45,313 nt of DNA from Candidatus Zambryskiibacteriota bacterium (GCA_016180955.1 JACPAD010000003.1:1-45313), one strand, 5' to 3'. Counted from the first letter of the stretch, positions 14,598 through 23,747 are shown. Translations and numbers: made by a program. Notes: generated by a model not told the origin, from the sequence alone.

Positions 14598-14609
14598 TTC
14601 ACTTCTACG
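14582..14609. repeat. Palindrome across the rplK stop codon
   Basis: CGTAGAAGTGAA and TTCACTTCTACG (12-bp perfect arms) flank ATAA; the stop TAA lies in the loop. No T run follows, so it is a weak terminator at best. A second hairpin, ATCCCGCT/AGCGGGAT, lies about 40 bases further on. Confidence 0.6.
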
Positions 14610-14723
14610 AGCCGGAACGCGACGGCGTGAGGCGGGCCCGCGCAATCCCGCTCCAGCGGGATATGTGTGGGTGGACGTGAGGTAAATAATAAGTAGACTG
14701 TGTAGTCAGATGGAGGGTTAAAA

Positions 14724-14900
14724 ATGTCTGACGAAGAACCTTTATGCGATATCAGAGGTTTGTGTGTTGCTCCAAAAGAGGCGAAAGGTAGCACCAACTG
14801 CATTTATTGCGGTAAGGAGCTCATAGAAAAAGACGGCAAGTGGTACACGTGGGACGCAGATCTTCTTACCAATGAACCACAGCCACAAGATGAGGAATGA
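14724..14900 (+). CDS. Small Cys-containing protein, 58 residues
   Basis: TGGAGGG lies 8 bases before the ATG. The product has LCDIRGLCVAP and NCIYCGKEL, giving four cysteines in two pairs (CxxxxxC and CxxC) that could bind zinc, then an acidic tail (PQPQDEE). A strong hairpin terminator follows the stop at once. Function unknown. Like the zinc-ribbon gene at 12802 it is a short, separately terminated unit beside translation genes. Confidence 0.6.
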   Translation: MSDEEPLCDIRGLCVAPKEAKGSTNCIYCGKELIEKDGKWYTWDADLLTNEPQPQDEE

Positions 14901-14932
14901 CGGCGCTGCAGAAATGCAGCGCCGCTTATCTT
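14901..14932 (+). terminator. Terminator after the 58-residue gene
   Basis: CGGCGCTGCA-GAAA-TGCAGCGCCG is a perfect 10-bp stem with a GAAA tetraloop, followed by CTTATCTTTC. It separates this gene from the convergent folA. Confidence 0.75.
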
Positions 14933-15441
14933 TCTAAAGTTATCCAGGCGTATTTCAATCCGGTTTTTTCGTCAAATCTCTCTTCGCGGAAAATTTCTTT
15001 TGTAAAATCTTTTTTCCAATTAGGGAAATACACGTTTCCCTCCGCATTACTCTCAACAATTGTCAGATAAAGTCTTTCAGCATAAGGAAAGGCTTGCTTA
15101 TAAATCTCTCCGCCTCCGATAACGAAAACTTCTTTGTCTGTTTTGCCACTCTTTTTAATAGCTTCTTCCATAGAACTTACTACTACACATCCTTCAGCTC
15201 GAAAGTTAGGATTGCGAGTGATAACTATATTGGTGCGGCCAGGCAGCGCTTTCCCTATAGACTCGTGTGTTTTCCTGCCCATGATTACGGGATGCCCCAT
15301 GGTTAGAGCTTTGAAACGCTTGAGGTCATCGGAGATGCGAAAGAGAAGCTCACCTGTGTCCTTGCCTATTGCATTATTACCCTTTGTTACAGCCACAATT
15401 ACGCTGATTTTAAGAGCTTTTTCAATAGTTGTAGCTTTCAT
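14926..15441 (-). CDS. folA: Dihydrofolate reductase
   Basis: 171 residues. ISVIVAVTKGNNAIGKDTGELLFRISDDLKRFKALTMGHPVIMGRKTHESIGKALPGRTNIVITRN and VFVIGGGEIYKQAFPYAERLYLTIVE match DHFR, including the NADPH-binding GRKT and GGG elements. It reduces dihydrofolate made by the nearby ThyA. A TATAAC on this strand (15449-15454) ends 7 bases before the ATG, another leaderless-type start. The gene is divergent from the CYTH-dcd-thyA-glyA-argS run. Confidence 0.96.
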   Translation of the reverse strand: MKATTIEKALKISVIVAVTKGNNAIGKDTGELLFRISDDLKRFKALTMGHPVIMGRKTHESIGKALPGRTNIVITRNPNFRAEGCVVVSSMEEAIKKSGKTDKEVFVIGGGEIYKQAFPYAERLYLTIVESNAEGNVYFPNWKKDFTKEIFREERFDEKTGLKYAWITLER

Positions 15442-15482
15442 GAGCGCTGTTATACTGTGCTTAATTAAAAAGCTTACTCATT

Positions 15483-16151
15483 ATGCCTGTCTACGAAATA
15501 GAAATCAAAAGTCTTCTCGGCGCTAAAGAAAATGCCGACAAACTTAGAGAAAAAATAAGCAAAAATGGCGCATCTTTGTTTGCGAAAAATAATCAGCTCA
15601 ATCATTATTTTGTTTTCTCTAATGCACTCAAGTTTAAAGACACTCTGCTTCCTTATGTAAGCGCGGATAAAAAAGAATCTTTCGAAAAAATTCTTGACGA
15701 AGGAAATAATTTTTCAGTTCGCACTCGCGATACGGATGGAGAGGTAAAATTGGTGGTAAAAGCTTCTATCGACGCGGACTCGAGCTATAACGGAGTATCT
15801 AGGATGGAGTTTGAAGATAAAATGAGCATAACTTTAGATGAATTAGACAGATTGCTTCTAAGCTCTGGGCTTGAATACCAAGCCAAATGGTCGCGTGAGC
15901 GCGAAGAGTACAAATTAGAAGATATAAGTATTTGCCTAGATAAAAACGCAGGCTACGGCTATTTGGCAGAATTTGAAAAGGTCGTGGAGGACAAATCTGC
16001 AGCTGAATCTATAAAAGAGAATTTATTGAAAAAGATGGCCAATTTCGGCGTAGAAGAGCTTCCTCAAGATAGGCTAGAAAGGATGTTTGCCTACTATAAT
16101 ACTAACTGGCGAGATTATTACGGGACTGATAAGGTGTTTAATATCAAATGA
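15483..16151 (+). CDS. CYTH-domain protein
   Basis: 222 residues. The N-terminal EIEIK, VRTRDTDGEVKLVVKAS, MEFEDK and KWSREREEYKLEDISICLDKNAGYGYLAEFEKVVED supply the Glu/Lys/Arg tunnel residues of CYTH phosphohydrolases and cyclases (class IV adenylate cyclase, thiamine-triphosphatase, inorganic triphosphatase). The substrate should be a triphosphate, but which one is open. First gene of a run with dcd, thyA, glyA and argS. Confidence 0.8.
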   Translation: MPVYEIEIKSLLGAKENADKLREKISKNGASLFAKNNQLNHYFVFSNALKFKDTLLPYVSADKKESFEKILDEGNNFSVRTRDTDGEVKLVVKASIDADSSYNGVSRMEFEDKMSITLDELDRLLLSSGLEYQAKWSREREEYKLEDISICLDKNAGYGYLAEFEKVVEDKSAAESIKENLLKKMANFGVEELPQDRLERMFAYYNTNWRDYYGTDKVFNIK

Positions 16152-16152
16152 T

Positions 16153-16716
16153 ATGTTTTTATCTGATACAGATATAGAAAAGGCACTTAAGTCAGGGGAG
16201 ATAATTTTAAAACCATTTAATTCCGGTCGTCTTCAGCCGGTGAGTTATGATATTCGTCTCGGGAATAAGTTTATTGTGAATGATGAAAGTGCCACTTATA
16301 TTATTGACCCGGTCAAAAAAATTTATGCTAAAACCAGGGAAATTATTATCGGCGATGGAGAAGAATTCATCCTGCATCCCGGGGTTTCTGTCCTAGGTAT
16401 TTCTAAAGAATATTTCGGCTCCGACAAATACCTTATCCAAATTGGAGGGAAATCATCCTTGGCGCGTGTGGGACTGATGATTCACAATACAGCCGGCATT
16501 ATCAACCCAGAGCATTATCTCAATATTACCTTCGAGCTTACTAATCAAAATAATGTGCCAATCATATTGCGTCCAGGTATGGATATTGCCCAACTAACTT
16601 TCTCTACCCTCTCTTCCCCCTCTAAAAGAAGTTATAAGAAGCTCGGCCGTTTCGCTAAAAATAACTGGAATAATTTTGTGGCTAAAAAAGAAGTTAATAA
16701 AAAAAGAAAAAAATAA
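16153..16716 (+). CDS. dcd: dCTP deaminase (possibly bifunctional dUTP-forming)
   Basis: 187 residues from the ATG at 16153, one base after the CYTH stop. FLSDTDIEKALKSGEIILKPF, LQPVSYDIRLGN, EFILHPGVSVLGIS, IGGKSSLARVGLMIHNTAGIINPEHYLNITFELTN match the dCTP deaminase/dUTPase trimer family, with SSLAR and the Glu in FELTN at the active site. Produces dUTP (or dUMP) for ThyA, the third gene. A basic tail (KKEVNKKRKK) ends the protein. Confidence 0.93.
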   Translation: MFLSDTDIEKALKSGEIILKPFNSGRLQPVSYDIRLGNKFIVNDESATYIIDPVKKIYAKTREIIIGDGEEFILHPGVSVLGISKEYFGSDKYLIQIGGKSSLARVGLMIHNTAGIINPEHYLNITFELTNQNNVPIILRPGMDIAQLTFSTLSSPSKRSYKKLGRFAKNNWNNFVAKKEVNKKRKK

Positions 16717-16717
16717 T

Positions 16718-17689
16718 ATGAACAACAAGCATCCAGAGTATCAGTATCTAGATTTATTAAGAAAAGTTTTTGAAGATGGCGAAGAACAAGTCGATAGCGG
16801 TACTGGTGTAAAGACTTATAGCGCTTTTGGCGCGCAGATGCGTTTCGACCTCTCAAAAGGTTTTCCGCTCTTAACTACTAAAAAAGTTTATTGGAACGGA
16901 GTATTACAAGAACTCTACTGGTTTTTGTCAGGGCAAAGCAATATCAAATATTTGGTAGATAACAATGTACATATCTGGGATGACTATCCATACAAAATAT
17001 ATAAAGAGAAATCTGACAAAGGCGAACTGCCGGCCTTAACTAAAGAAGAATTCGTCGACAAGATTAAAAATGATGCCAATTTTGCCGAAGCGCATGCTAA
17101 TCTCCCTCATGGTTATGGAGAATTTTGGCGCCGATGGCCGAGCACGGATGGTAAAACTATCGACCAGCTTGGGTGGGTTATAGAGGAATTAAAGAAAGAT
17201 CCAGATGCACACAATACCCTCGTTAGCTCCTGGAATCCGCAATATCTCTATGCTATGGCAGAGCCAGGGCAGGCAGCAAAGTTTCCTATCTGCCACAATC
17301 TCTACCAAGTCAATATAAAGAAAGGTAAGGTTTGCCTCCAACTCTACCAGCGAAGCGCGGATATGTTCCTTGGCGTGCCATTCAATATCGCTAGCTATGC
17401 CTTGCTCACAATAATTATTGCCGAAATCTTGGAACGCGAGCCGGGAGAATACATACATACGCTTGGAGATTTCCATATGTATGAGAATCATCGCGAGCAA
17501 ATAAAAGAACAGCTCTCAAGAGAGCCAAAGCCATTTCCAAAAATTTCTATTAAAGCTGAGAATGTGACACTGGATTCTTTCTTGCCTACTCAAGTTAAGC
17601 TTGAAAATTATGACCCACATCCGCCTATAAAAGCTGAATTGAGCGTAGTCGGTGGCTATAACCCTAAAATTCACGCTAAGAAGAATTGA
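16718..17689 (+). CDS. thyA: Thymidylate synthase
   Basis: 323 residues. Methylates dUMP using methylene-tetrahydrofolate. FDLSKGFPLLTTKKVYWNGVLQELYWFLSGQSNIKYL, the catalytic Cys in FPICHNLYQ, LYQRSADMFLGVPFNIASYALL and HTLGDFHMYENH all match. The usual RSCD is RSAD here. An insertion of about 30 residues (SDKGELPALTKEEFVDKIKND) gives the longer type. Start ATG is one base after the dcd stop; its TGA overlaps the glyA ATG. Confidence 0.96.
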   Translation: MNNKHPEYQYLDLLRKVFEDGEEQVDSGTGVKTYSAFGAQMRFDLSKGFPLLTTKKVYWNGVLQELYWFLSGQSNIKYLVDNNVHIWDDYPYKIYKEKSDKGELPALTKEEFVDKIKNDANFAEAHANLPHGYGEFWRRWPSTDGKTIDQLGWVIEELKKDPDAHNTLVSSWNPQYLYAMAEPGQAAKFPICHNLYQVNIKKGKVCLQLYQRSADMFLGVPFNIASYALLTIIIAEILEREPGEYIHTLGDFHMYENHREQIKEQLSREPKPFPKISIKAENVTLDSFLPTQVKLENYDPHPPIKAELSVVGGYNPKIHAKKN

Positions 17690-18882
17690 TGAAAGATAAA
17701 GAAATTCAGAAACTGATTGAAAAGGAGACAAAGAGGCAAAAAAGCGTCATAAATCTTATCGCTTCAGAGAATTATGTCTCCCAAGACGTACTCAAGGCTC
17801 TGGGTTCAGAGCTAACTAATAAATATGCCGAAGGATATTCTGCTCATCGATATTACGGTGGAAATGAGTTCTCTGACAAAGTCGAAAATCTTGCTAAAAG
17901 CCGGGCATTAAAGCTCTTTAAGCTCTCTCCAAAAAAGTGGCATGTGAATGTCCAGGCTCTTTCCGGTTCGCCGGCAAATCTTGCTGTCTATCTTGGCCTA
18001 GTTCCACTTGGCGGCACTATCATGGGGATGTCCTTGACCGATGGGGGGCATCTCACGCACGGCCATAAGGTTTCTGCCACCGGGAAATTTTGGAAAGCTA
18101 TTCAATATGGAGTGGACCCAAAGACAGAAAGAATTGATTATGAAAAGCTAAAAAAGTTAGCCAAGAAAGAGAAGCCAAACATTATTGTAGCTGGTTTCAC
18201 TGCCTATCCGCGATTAGTAGATTATAAAAAATTCAGAGAAATAGCGGATAGCGTACGCCTGCCTGCCGGCAGGCAGGGAGCCTCTCTTATGGTCGATATG
18301 TCACACACGGCAGGGCTGGTAGCTGGGGGAGTAATAGCTTCTCCATTTCCGCATGCTAACGTGGTTACCACTACTACCCACAAAACATTGCGCGGACCAA
18401 GAAGCGCATTAATATTTTCCCGTATTGATGAGCGGGAATTATACAAAAAGATTGATCGCGCCGTTTTCCCCGGGCTCCAAGGCGGGCCGCATTTAAACCA
18501 AATTGCAGCTGTTGCGGTCGCTCTCAAAGAAGCCTCAACCCCTGCTTTTAAAAAATATGCCAAGCAAGTGGTCAAAAATACAAAGGCTCTCACGGACGAA
18601 CTGAAAAGGCTCGGTTGGAGAATTGTCTCTGGTGGAACGGATACCCATCTCGCTCTTGTCGACACGTGGATGGGGGGCAAGGGGATATCTGGCAAGGAAG
18701 CGAGCGATAGGTTAGAGAAGGCTGGAATTATAGTGAATAAAAATACTATTCCTGGGGAAACTAGAAGTCCTATGGACCCATCTGGTATTCGTATTGGTAC
18801 CGCGGCGGAGACTACGCGCGGAAGCAAAGAAAGGGATATGATTAAGATTGCCCGAAAGATTGATAGAATATTGAGAGTGTGA
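17689..18882 (+). CDS. glyA: Serine hydroxymethyltransferase with in-frame palindromic insertion
   Basis: 397 residues. Makes methylene-THF from serine, feeding ThyA. NLIASENYVSQDVLKALGSELTNKYAEGY, LSGSPANLAVYLGL, the PLP lysine in TTTTHKTLRGPRSALIF and FPGLQGGPH are all present. Between IADSV and GASLMVDMSHTAGL, where other SHMTs run straight through, there are about seven extra residues (RLPAGRQ). They are encoded by a 20-base perfect palindrome at 18258. The start overlaps the thyA stop (TGATG) and the stop overlaps argS (GTGA), so translation is coupled. Confidence 0.96.
   Translation: MKDKEIQKLIEKETKRQKSVINLIASENYVSQDVLKALGSELTNKYAEGYSAHRYYGGNEFSDKVENLAKSRALKLFKLSPKKWHVNVQALSGSPANLAVYLGLVPLGGTIMGMSLTDGGHLTHGHKVSATGKFWKAIQYGVDPKTERIDYEKLKKLAKKEKPNIIVAGFTAYPRLVDYKKFREIADSVRLPAGRQGASLMVDMSHTAGLVAGGVIASPFPHANVVTTTTHKTLRGPRSALIFSRIDERELYKKIDRAVFPGLQGGPHLNQIAAVAVALKEASTPAFKKYAKQVVKNTKALTDELKRLGWRIVSGGTDTHLALVDTWMGGKGISGKEASDRLEKAGIIVNKNTIPGETRSPMDPSGIRIGTAAETTRGSKERDMIKIARKIDRILRV
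18258..18277. repeat. Perfect palindrome inserted in glyA
   Basis: CCTGCCTGCC joined to its exact complement, 20 bases, read in frame as LPAGRQ. It lies in a surface loop position of SHMT and keeps the frame. I recall the same LPAGRQG-type insertion from other CPR proteins (memory, not checked). Confidence 0.8.
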
Positions 18883-20435
18883 TAGCAAAAGAAATAAGGA
18901 CATTTGTCGAACGAGCACTTAAAAAGCTTGGTATTACCGAGACAGAATTTGTCGTGGAGCACCCAACCGATTTGAAAATGGGGGACTATTCTACCAATGT
19001 CGGCATCAAAACCGATAAAGCCAAGGAGATTTTCAACCACTTGGCGGTCCAACCGCCAAGTGGGGTAGAAAGAGTGGATTTAGCTGGGCCTGGGTTTATA
19101 AACTTTTATTTATCAAAAGAATTCTTTAAAGAAAATCTTAAGGAAATTATTGATGCCGGAGAAAATTTCGGGAAAAATGAAAATCTAAAGAGCCAGAAAT
19201 TCTTTATTGAACATACCCAGCCGAATCCGTTCAAGACCTTTCACATCGGGCATCTGATGAATAATACGATTGGCGAGTCAATAGCGAGAATCGTTGAAGC
19301 AAACGGGGCGGAAGTAAAGACGGCAAGTTACCACGGTGATGTAGGTATGCACGTGGCCAAGACATTGTGGAAAGGGGATTATGCCGCCGGGGCGAAGGCC
19401 TTTGAAGATGATCCGGTAGCCAAAAAAGAAATTGAGGACTTAAACAGGAAAATATATGACCGCTCTGATCCGGAAATAAATGCAAAATATGATGAAGGCC
19501 GAAAAAAGTCACTTGAGGAGTTTAAAGAAATTTACAAAAGATTGGGCACCAAATTTGATTTCAACTTTTTCGAAAGTGAGACAGCGGAGATTGGGAAAAA
19601 GATTGTGTTGGGAAATATCGGCAAAGTTTTTGAAGAAAGCGAAGGGGCAATAATATTTAAGGGAGAAAAGGCAGGGCTCCACACCAGAGTCTTTCTCAAT
19701 TCTGACAAATTACCGACTTATGAAGCGAAAGAAGTCGGTCTGGCAAAGATAAAGAAAGAAAAATTTCCTTTTGATTTATCGATGACAGTAACAGCTAATG
19801 AGCAAGATGCGTTTTTCGACGTAGTGGAGGCGGCTATAGGAGAAGTATTCCCGGAACTGAAAGGCAAACTGAAGCATCTTTCGCATGGAATGCTAAGACT
19901 TCCAACAGGAAAAATGTCGTCTAGAACAGGAGATATCATCACTGCCGAAGAATTAATTGAGGAAGTAAAAGGAAAAGTAAAAGATGATGAGCAAGTGGCT
20001 ATTGGGGCTATCAAATATATGATACTCCGGCAAGCTATCGGCAATGACATCGTCTTCGACTTTGAGAAGTCTGTTTCGACAGAAGGCGATTCTGGAGTTT
20101 ATTTACAGTATGCTCACGCTCGAGCTAATTCTATTCTTGAAAAAGCTAAAAATACGGCTAAAAACATCAACTTGGAGGTTGAGCTTCCAAGTAAAACACG
20201 GGAGGTAGAAAAACTTTTATACAGATTTCCGGAGATAGTGGAGAGAGCCGGAGCCGAATACGCGCCAAACTACATTACAACTTACCTTACTAAACTTGCT
20301 TCGGCATTTAATAATTTTTATGCGCACGAACAAATCATAGGCGATCCGTATCGTCTTGCTGTTACTCAAGCGTTCCAAATAGTGATGAAAAACGGCCTAA
20401 ATATTTTGGGAATCCCAGCTCCCGAAAGGATGTAA
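18879..20435 (+). CDS. argS: Arginine-tRNA ligase
   Basis: 518 residues from the GTG at 18879. The N-terminal additional domain ends in DLAGPGFINFYLS. The class I signature is FKTFHIGHLMNN (HIGH), followed by ASYHGDVGMHVAK, MLRLPTGKMSSRTGDIITAEEL (KMSKS equivalent) and the anticodon-binding helical domain to the C-terminus. Two palindromic elements lie in frame: 19037-19063 (HLAVQPPSG) in the N-terminal domain, and a weaker one at 20170-20192 (NLEVELPSK) before the anticodon domain. Last gene of the folate/dTMP run. Confidence 0.96.
   Translation: MIAKEIRTFVERALKKLGITETEFVVEHPTDLKMGDYSTNVGIKTDKAKEIFNHLAVQPPSGVERVDLAGPGFINFYLSKEFFKENLKEIIDAGENFGKNENLKSQKFFIEHTQPNPFKTFHIGHLMNNTIGESIARIVEANGAEVKTASYHGDVGMHVAKTLWKGDYAAGAKAFEDDPVAKKEIEDLNRKIYDRSDPEINAKYDEGRKKSLEEFKEIYKRLGTKFDFNFFESETAEIGKKIVLGNIGKVFEESEGAIIFKGEKAGLHTRVFLNSDKLPTYEAKEVGLAKIKKEKFPFDLSMTVTANEQDAFFDVVEAAIGEVFPELKGKLKHLSHGMLRLPTGKMSSRTGDIITAEELIEEVKGKVKDDEQVAIGAIKYMILRQAIGNDIVFDFEKSVSTEGDSGVYLQYAHARANSILEKAKNTAKNINLEVELPSKTREVEKLLYRFPEIVERAGAEYAPNYITTYLTKLASAFNNFYAHEQIIGDPYRLAVTQAFQIVMKNGLNILGIPAPERM
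19037..19063. repeat. Palindrome in argS, shared with the ComEA-like gene
   Basis: Twelve-bp perfect arms CCACTTGGCGGT and complement around CCA. The inner 23 bases recur identically at 42350-42372 inside an unrelated gene, in frame in both places. That argues for a dispersed element, not chance. Confidence 0.8.
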
Positions 20436-20457
20436 AAAGTGTTAAAATAGCCAAAAT

Positions 20458-23400
20458 ATGGCAGATAAATCAGAACGCGCTTTAAGAGAGGAGGAAATTC
20501 TCCAATTCTGGAAGGAAAATAAGATTTTTGAAAAAAGCTTAGAAAAGAAAGCTCCGAAAGGCGAGTTTATTTTCTACGACGGGCCGCCGTTTGCCACCGG
20601 TCTGCCGCATGCAGGCAGTCTTTTATCCTCTGTGATTAAAGACGTGATTCCTCGCTACAAAACGATGCGCGGTTACCATGTGCGTCGTAGATGGGGCTGG
20701 GATTGCCACGGCCTGCCAATCGAAAATATGATTGAGAAAGAGCTTGGCATAAAAGACAAGAAGGAGATCGAAGAAAAGATAGGAATTAAAGCTTTCAACG
20801 AAGCCTGTCGAGCGTCGGTGTTGCGCTATGTCCATGAATGGAAGCATTATATAGACCGTGTAGGCCGCTGGGTTGAGTACGACAATGCGTATAAAACGAT
20901 GGACAACTCTTACATCGAGAGTGTCTGGAATGCGCTAAAAGAGATAAATAAAAAGGGATTGTTATATGAAGGCAGAAAAGTGCTTTTGTATTGCCCTCAT
21001 TGCGAGACACCGATTGCAAAGGCTGAAATCGCAATGGACCATAGTTACAAAGACCTGACCGAAGAGTCGGTCTATGTGAAATTTCCCGCCAGAGAGGGCG
21101 GGTCCGCCAACCCGAATGGCGGAAAGAAGTACTTCCTTGCCTGGACAACAACCCCGTGGACTTTACCAGGTAACGTCGCTCTGGCTGTCGGTAGGGATAT
21201 TGATTATGTCGAAGTAGAACATGTAAAGGGAAATTATATTTTAGCAAAGGATAGACTCTCAATAATCTCTGGAGAATATAAGGTTCTTCGAGAAATGAAA
21301 GGCAGTGAGCTGGTCGGTATGGAGTATGAACCTATCTACGAAATCCCTGCCGCCAAAGAAAGCGGCAAAAAGGCTTGGTATGTAACAGATGCTGATTTCG
21401 TGACGACAGAAGAAGGTACTGGCATAGTGCATACAGCAGTATTGTACGGCGAAGACGACTACACCCTGGGTGTCGCTCTTGACTTACCTATGGCGCAGCT
21501 CCTTGATTCAGCTGGGCATTTTAACGAAAAAGCACCGGAAATTATTAGAGGACAATATTTCAAGAAAGCGGAAAAGACTATCAAAGAAGACTTGGAGAAA
21601 AGAGACTTGCTCTTCAAAAAAGAGTTGCATAACCACTCATATCCGCACTGCCACCGCTGCGGTACTGAACTTTTGTATAACGCGATTTCTTCTTGGTTTA
21701 TCAATATTCAGAAAGTGAAGGACAGAATGATAAAACTTAACGAGAAAATAAACTGGGTGCCAGAGCACCTAAAACACGGCCGCTTCTTGAATATTGTAGA
21801 GAATGCACCGGACTGGACGATATCGCGCAATCGTTACTGGGCGGCGCCTTTGCCCATCTGGAAGGATGAAAATGGCAAGATAGTTTTAGTGGGCTCTTTA
21901 GATGAACTTAAAAAGCATACTAAAAAATCAGGCAATAAATATTTCATAATGCGTCATGGTGAGGCTATTGATAATGCAAAGCATATTCTCGATCCGAAGG
22001 GTGACCCTAATAATCATCTGACGGAAAATGGGAGGGAAGAAACAATTTCCGCTTCGAAAGCACTCAAGCGGAAAAAAATCAATATGATTGCCGTCTCGCC
22101 GTTTCTGCGCACCCGAGAGACCGCTGAAGTAGTCAAACTTGAACTCGGCTTGTCAGAGGAAGCTGTTATGATCGACAATCGCTTGCATGAATTCAACGAA
22201 TCGGAACAGAAAGCTGTGCTCAAACGCATGGGCGAATTCATTTTTGACATAGAAAGTCGTTATACTCAAAAAAATATTCTCGTTATTTCCCACGGCAATC
22301 CACTATGGATGCTGGAGCAAATTGCCGCGGGGCAGTCTAGCAATGATTTCTCAGAAAGAAAGATGTTTCGTACTGCCGAAGTCCGAGAATTACCTTTCGC
22401 TCCATATCCTCACAATGACAATTTTGAACTCGACCTCCATCGCCCTTACATAGATGAAATAGAGCTTGAGAAGGACGGCAAACCTCTTAAAAGAATTCCG
22501 GAAGTGATTGATGGCTGGGTGGAGTCTGCTTCCATGCCTTTTGCCGAGTATCACTATCCATTTGAAAATAAAAAAGAGTTTGAGTCGCGCTTCCCGGGAG
22601 ATTTTGTGGCTGAATACATTGCCCAGACGCGCACTTGGTTCTACTACATGCACGCGGTAGCTGTCATTCTGTTTAATAATATCGCCTTCAAAAACGTGGT
22701 TTCCACCGGCAATGTCTTGGCTAAAGACGGCTTGAAATTGAGTAAATCCAAAGGGAATTACACTGACCCCCTGATACTCCTAGACGATATGGGGGCGGAC
22801 GCTTTCCGCTACTACCTAATGTTCTCTGTCGTGATGCGGTCCGAGGACATGCTCTTCAAAGATGAAGAAGTGAAAGAAGTTCATAACAGAGTGATAAATA
22901 TGTTATCAAACTCGTTTAATTTCTATAAGCTGTATGCTGGCGAAACTGCGGACGCCAGGCATCCACAGAATGTCTTAGATCAATGGATTATCGCGCGTCT
23001 TGATGAATTGACTCAAGAGATTACCGAAGCAATGGAAAAATATGACATGGTGCGCGCTACCCGCCCTGTTAAAGACTTTGTTTCCGATCTGTCCACTTGG
23101 TATATCAGAAGGTCCCGCGAGAGATTTAAAGTTGGAGATAAAGAAGCTCTGGCCACAGCGCGACGTGTATTTCTTGAGTTCTCAAAACTTATTGCTCCGG
23201 TAATGCCTTTTATCGCCGAAGATATTTATCAGAAAGTAAGAGAGACCAATGACCCGCCAAGCGTGCATCTCTCCTCTTGGCCGGAAGGAGAAAAGGTAGA
23301 TAAGCAAATTATTAATGATATGAATGGAGCAAGGAAGATAGTAACGCTTGCTCTTGAGGCGCGCGCGAAAGCAAATATAAAAGTCAGGCAGCCATTGCAG

Positions 23401-23712
23401 GAATTAAGATTAAAGATTCAGGATTTAGGAATGGAGTATTTAGAAATTATTAAAGACGAGTTGAATGTGAAATCTATCGTGGTTGATGAAAATCTTACGC
23501 AAGAAGTTGAGCTCGATATAACCTTAACTCCGGAACTTATCGAAGAAGGCAAAGTACGCGATGCAATACGAGCGGTGCAGGAGTGGAGGAAAGAACAAGG
23601 TCTCAATCCGCACGACAAAGCTGAGTATGAAATATCATCTGAAAAAGTAGAATTCTTTACTAAATATAAGAAGGAAATTGAACGAGCAACGAACGTGCGG
23701 ATTGTGAATTAA
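20458..23712 (+). CDS. ileS: Isoleucine-tRNA ligase with inserted histidine-phosphatase domain
   Basis: 1084 residues. The IleRS frame is clear: GPPFATGLPH, RRWGWDCHGLPIE, the editing-domain LAWTTTPWTLPGNVAL, DWTISRNRYWAAPLPIWK, FVAEYIAQTRTWFYYMH, K760LSKS and the anticodon domain DLSTWYIRRSRERF. Two oddities: the HIGH box reads H51AGS, and a complete phosphoglycerate-mutase-like domain lies at about residues 490-645, with FIMRHGEAIDN (R499-H500-G501), SPFLRTRETAEVV and ISHGNP (H612). A paired palindrome (CCCGCC/GGGCGGG and CCGCC/GGCGG, 21086-21125) encodes an insertion just before the editing motif. A TAAAAT with extended TG lies 9 bases before the ATG. Confidence 0.95.
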   Translation: MADKSERALREEEILQFWKENKIFEKSLEKKAPKGEFIFYDGPPFATGLPHAGSLLSSVIKDVIPRYKTMRGYHVRRRWGWDCHGLPIENMIEKELGIKDKKEIEEKIGIKAFNEACRASVLRYVHEWKHYIDRVGRWVEYDNAYKTMDNSYIESVWNALKEINKKGLLYEGRKVLLYCPHCETPIAKAEIAMDHSYKDLTEESVYVKFPAREGGSANPNGGKKYFLAWTTTPWTLPGNVALAVGRDIDYVEVEHVKGNYILAKDRLSIISGEYKVLREMKGSELVGMEYEPIYEIPAAKESGKKAWYVTDADFVTTEEGTGIVHTAVLYGEDDYTLGVALDLPMAQLLDSAGHFNEKAPEIIRGQYFKKAEKTIKEDLEKRDLLFKKELHNHSYPHCHRCGTELLYNAISSWFINIQKVKDRMIKLNEKINWVPEHLKHGRFLNIVENAPDWTISRNRYWAAPLPIWKDENGKIVLVGSLDELKKHTKKSGNKYFIMRHGEAIDNAKHILDPKGDPNNHLTENGREETISASKALKRKKINMIAVSPFLRTRETAEVVKLELGLSEEAVMIDNRLHEFNESEQKAVLKRMGEFIFDIESRYTQKNILVISHGNPLWMLEQIAAGQSSNDFSERKMFRTAEVRELPFAPYPHNDNFELDLHRPYIDEIELEKDGKPLKRIPEVIDGWVESASMPFAEYHYPFENKKEFESRFPGDFVAEYIAQTRTWFYYMHAVAVILFNNIAFKNVVSTGNVLAKDGLKLSKSKGNYTDPLILLDDMGADAFRYYLMFSVVMRSEDMLFKDEEVKEVHNRVINMLSNSFNFYKLYAGETADARHPQNVLDQWIIARLDELTQEITEAMEKYDMVRATRPVKDFVSDLSTWYIRRSRERFKVGDKEALATARRVFLEFSKLIAPVMPFIAEDIYQKVRETNDPPSVHLSSWPEGEKVDKQIINDMNGARKIVTLALEARAKANIKVRQPLQELRLKIQDLGMEYLEIIKDELNVKSIVVDENLTQEVELDITLTPELIEEGKVRDAIRAVQEWRKEQGLNPHDKAEYEISSEKVEFFTKYKKEIERATNVRIVN

Positions 23713-23747
23713 CCTAATTATTCTAATTAACCTAATTGACCTAAATA

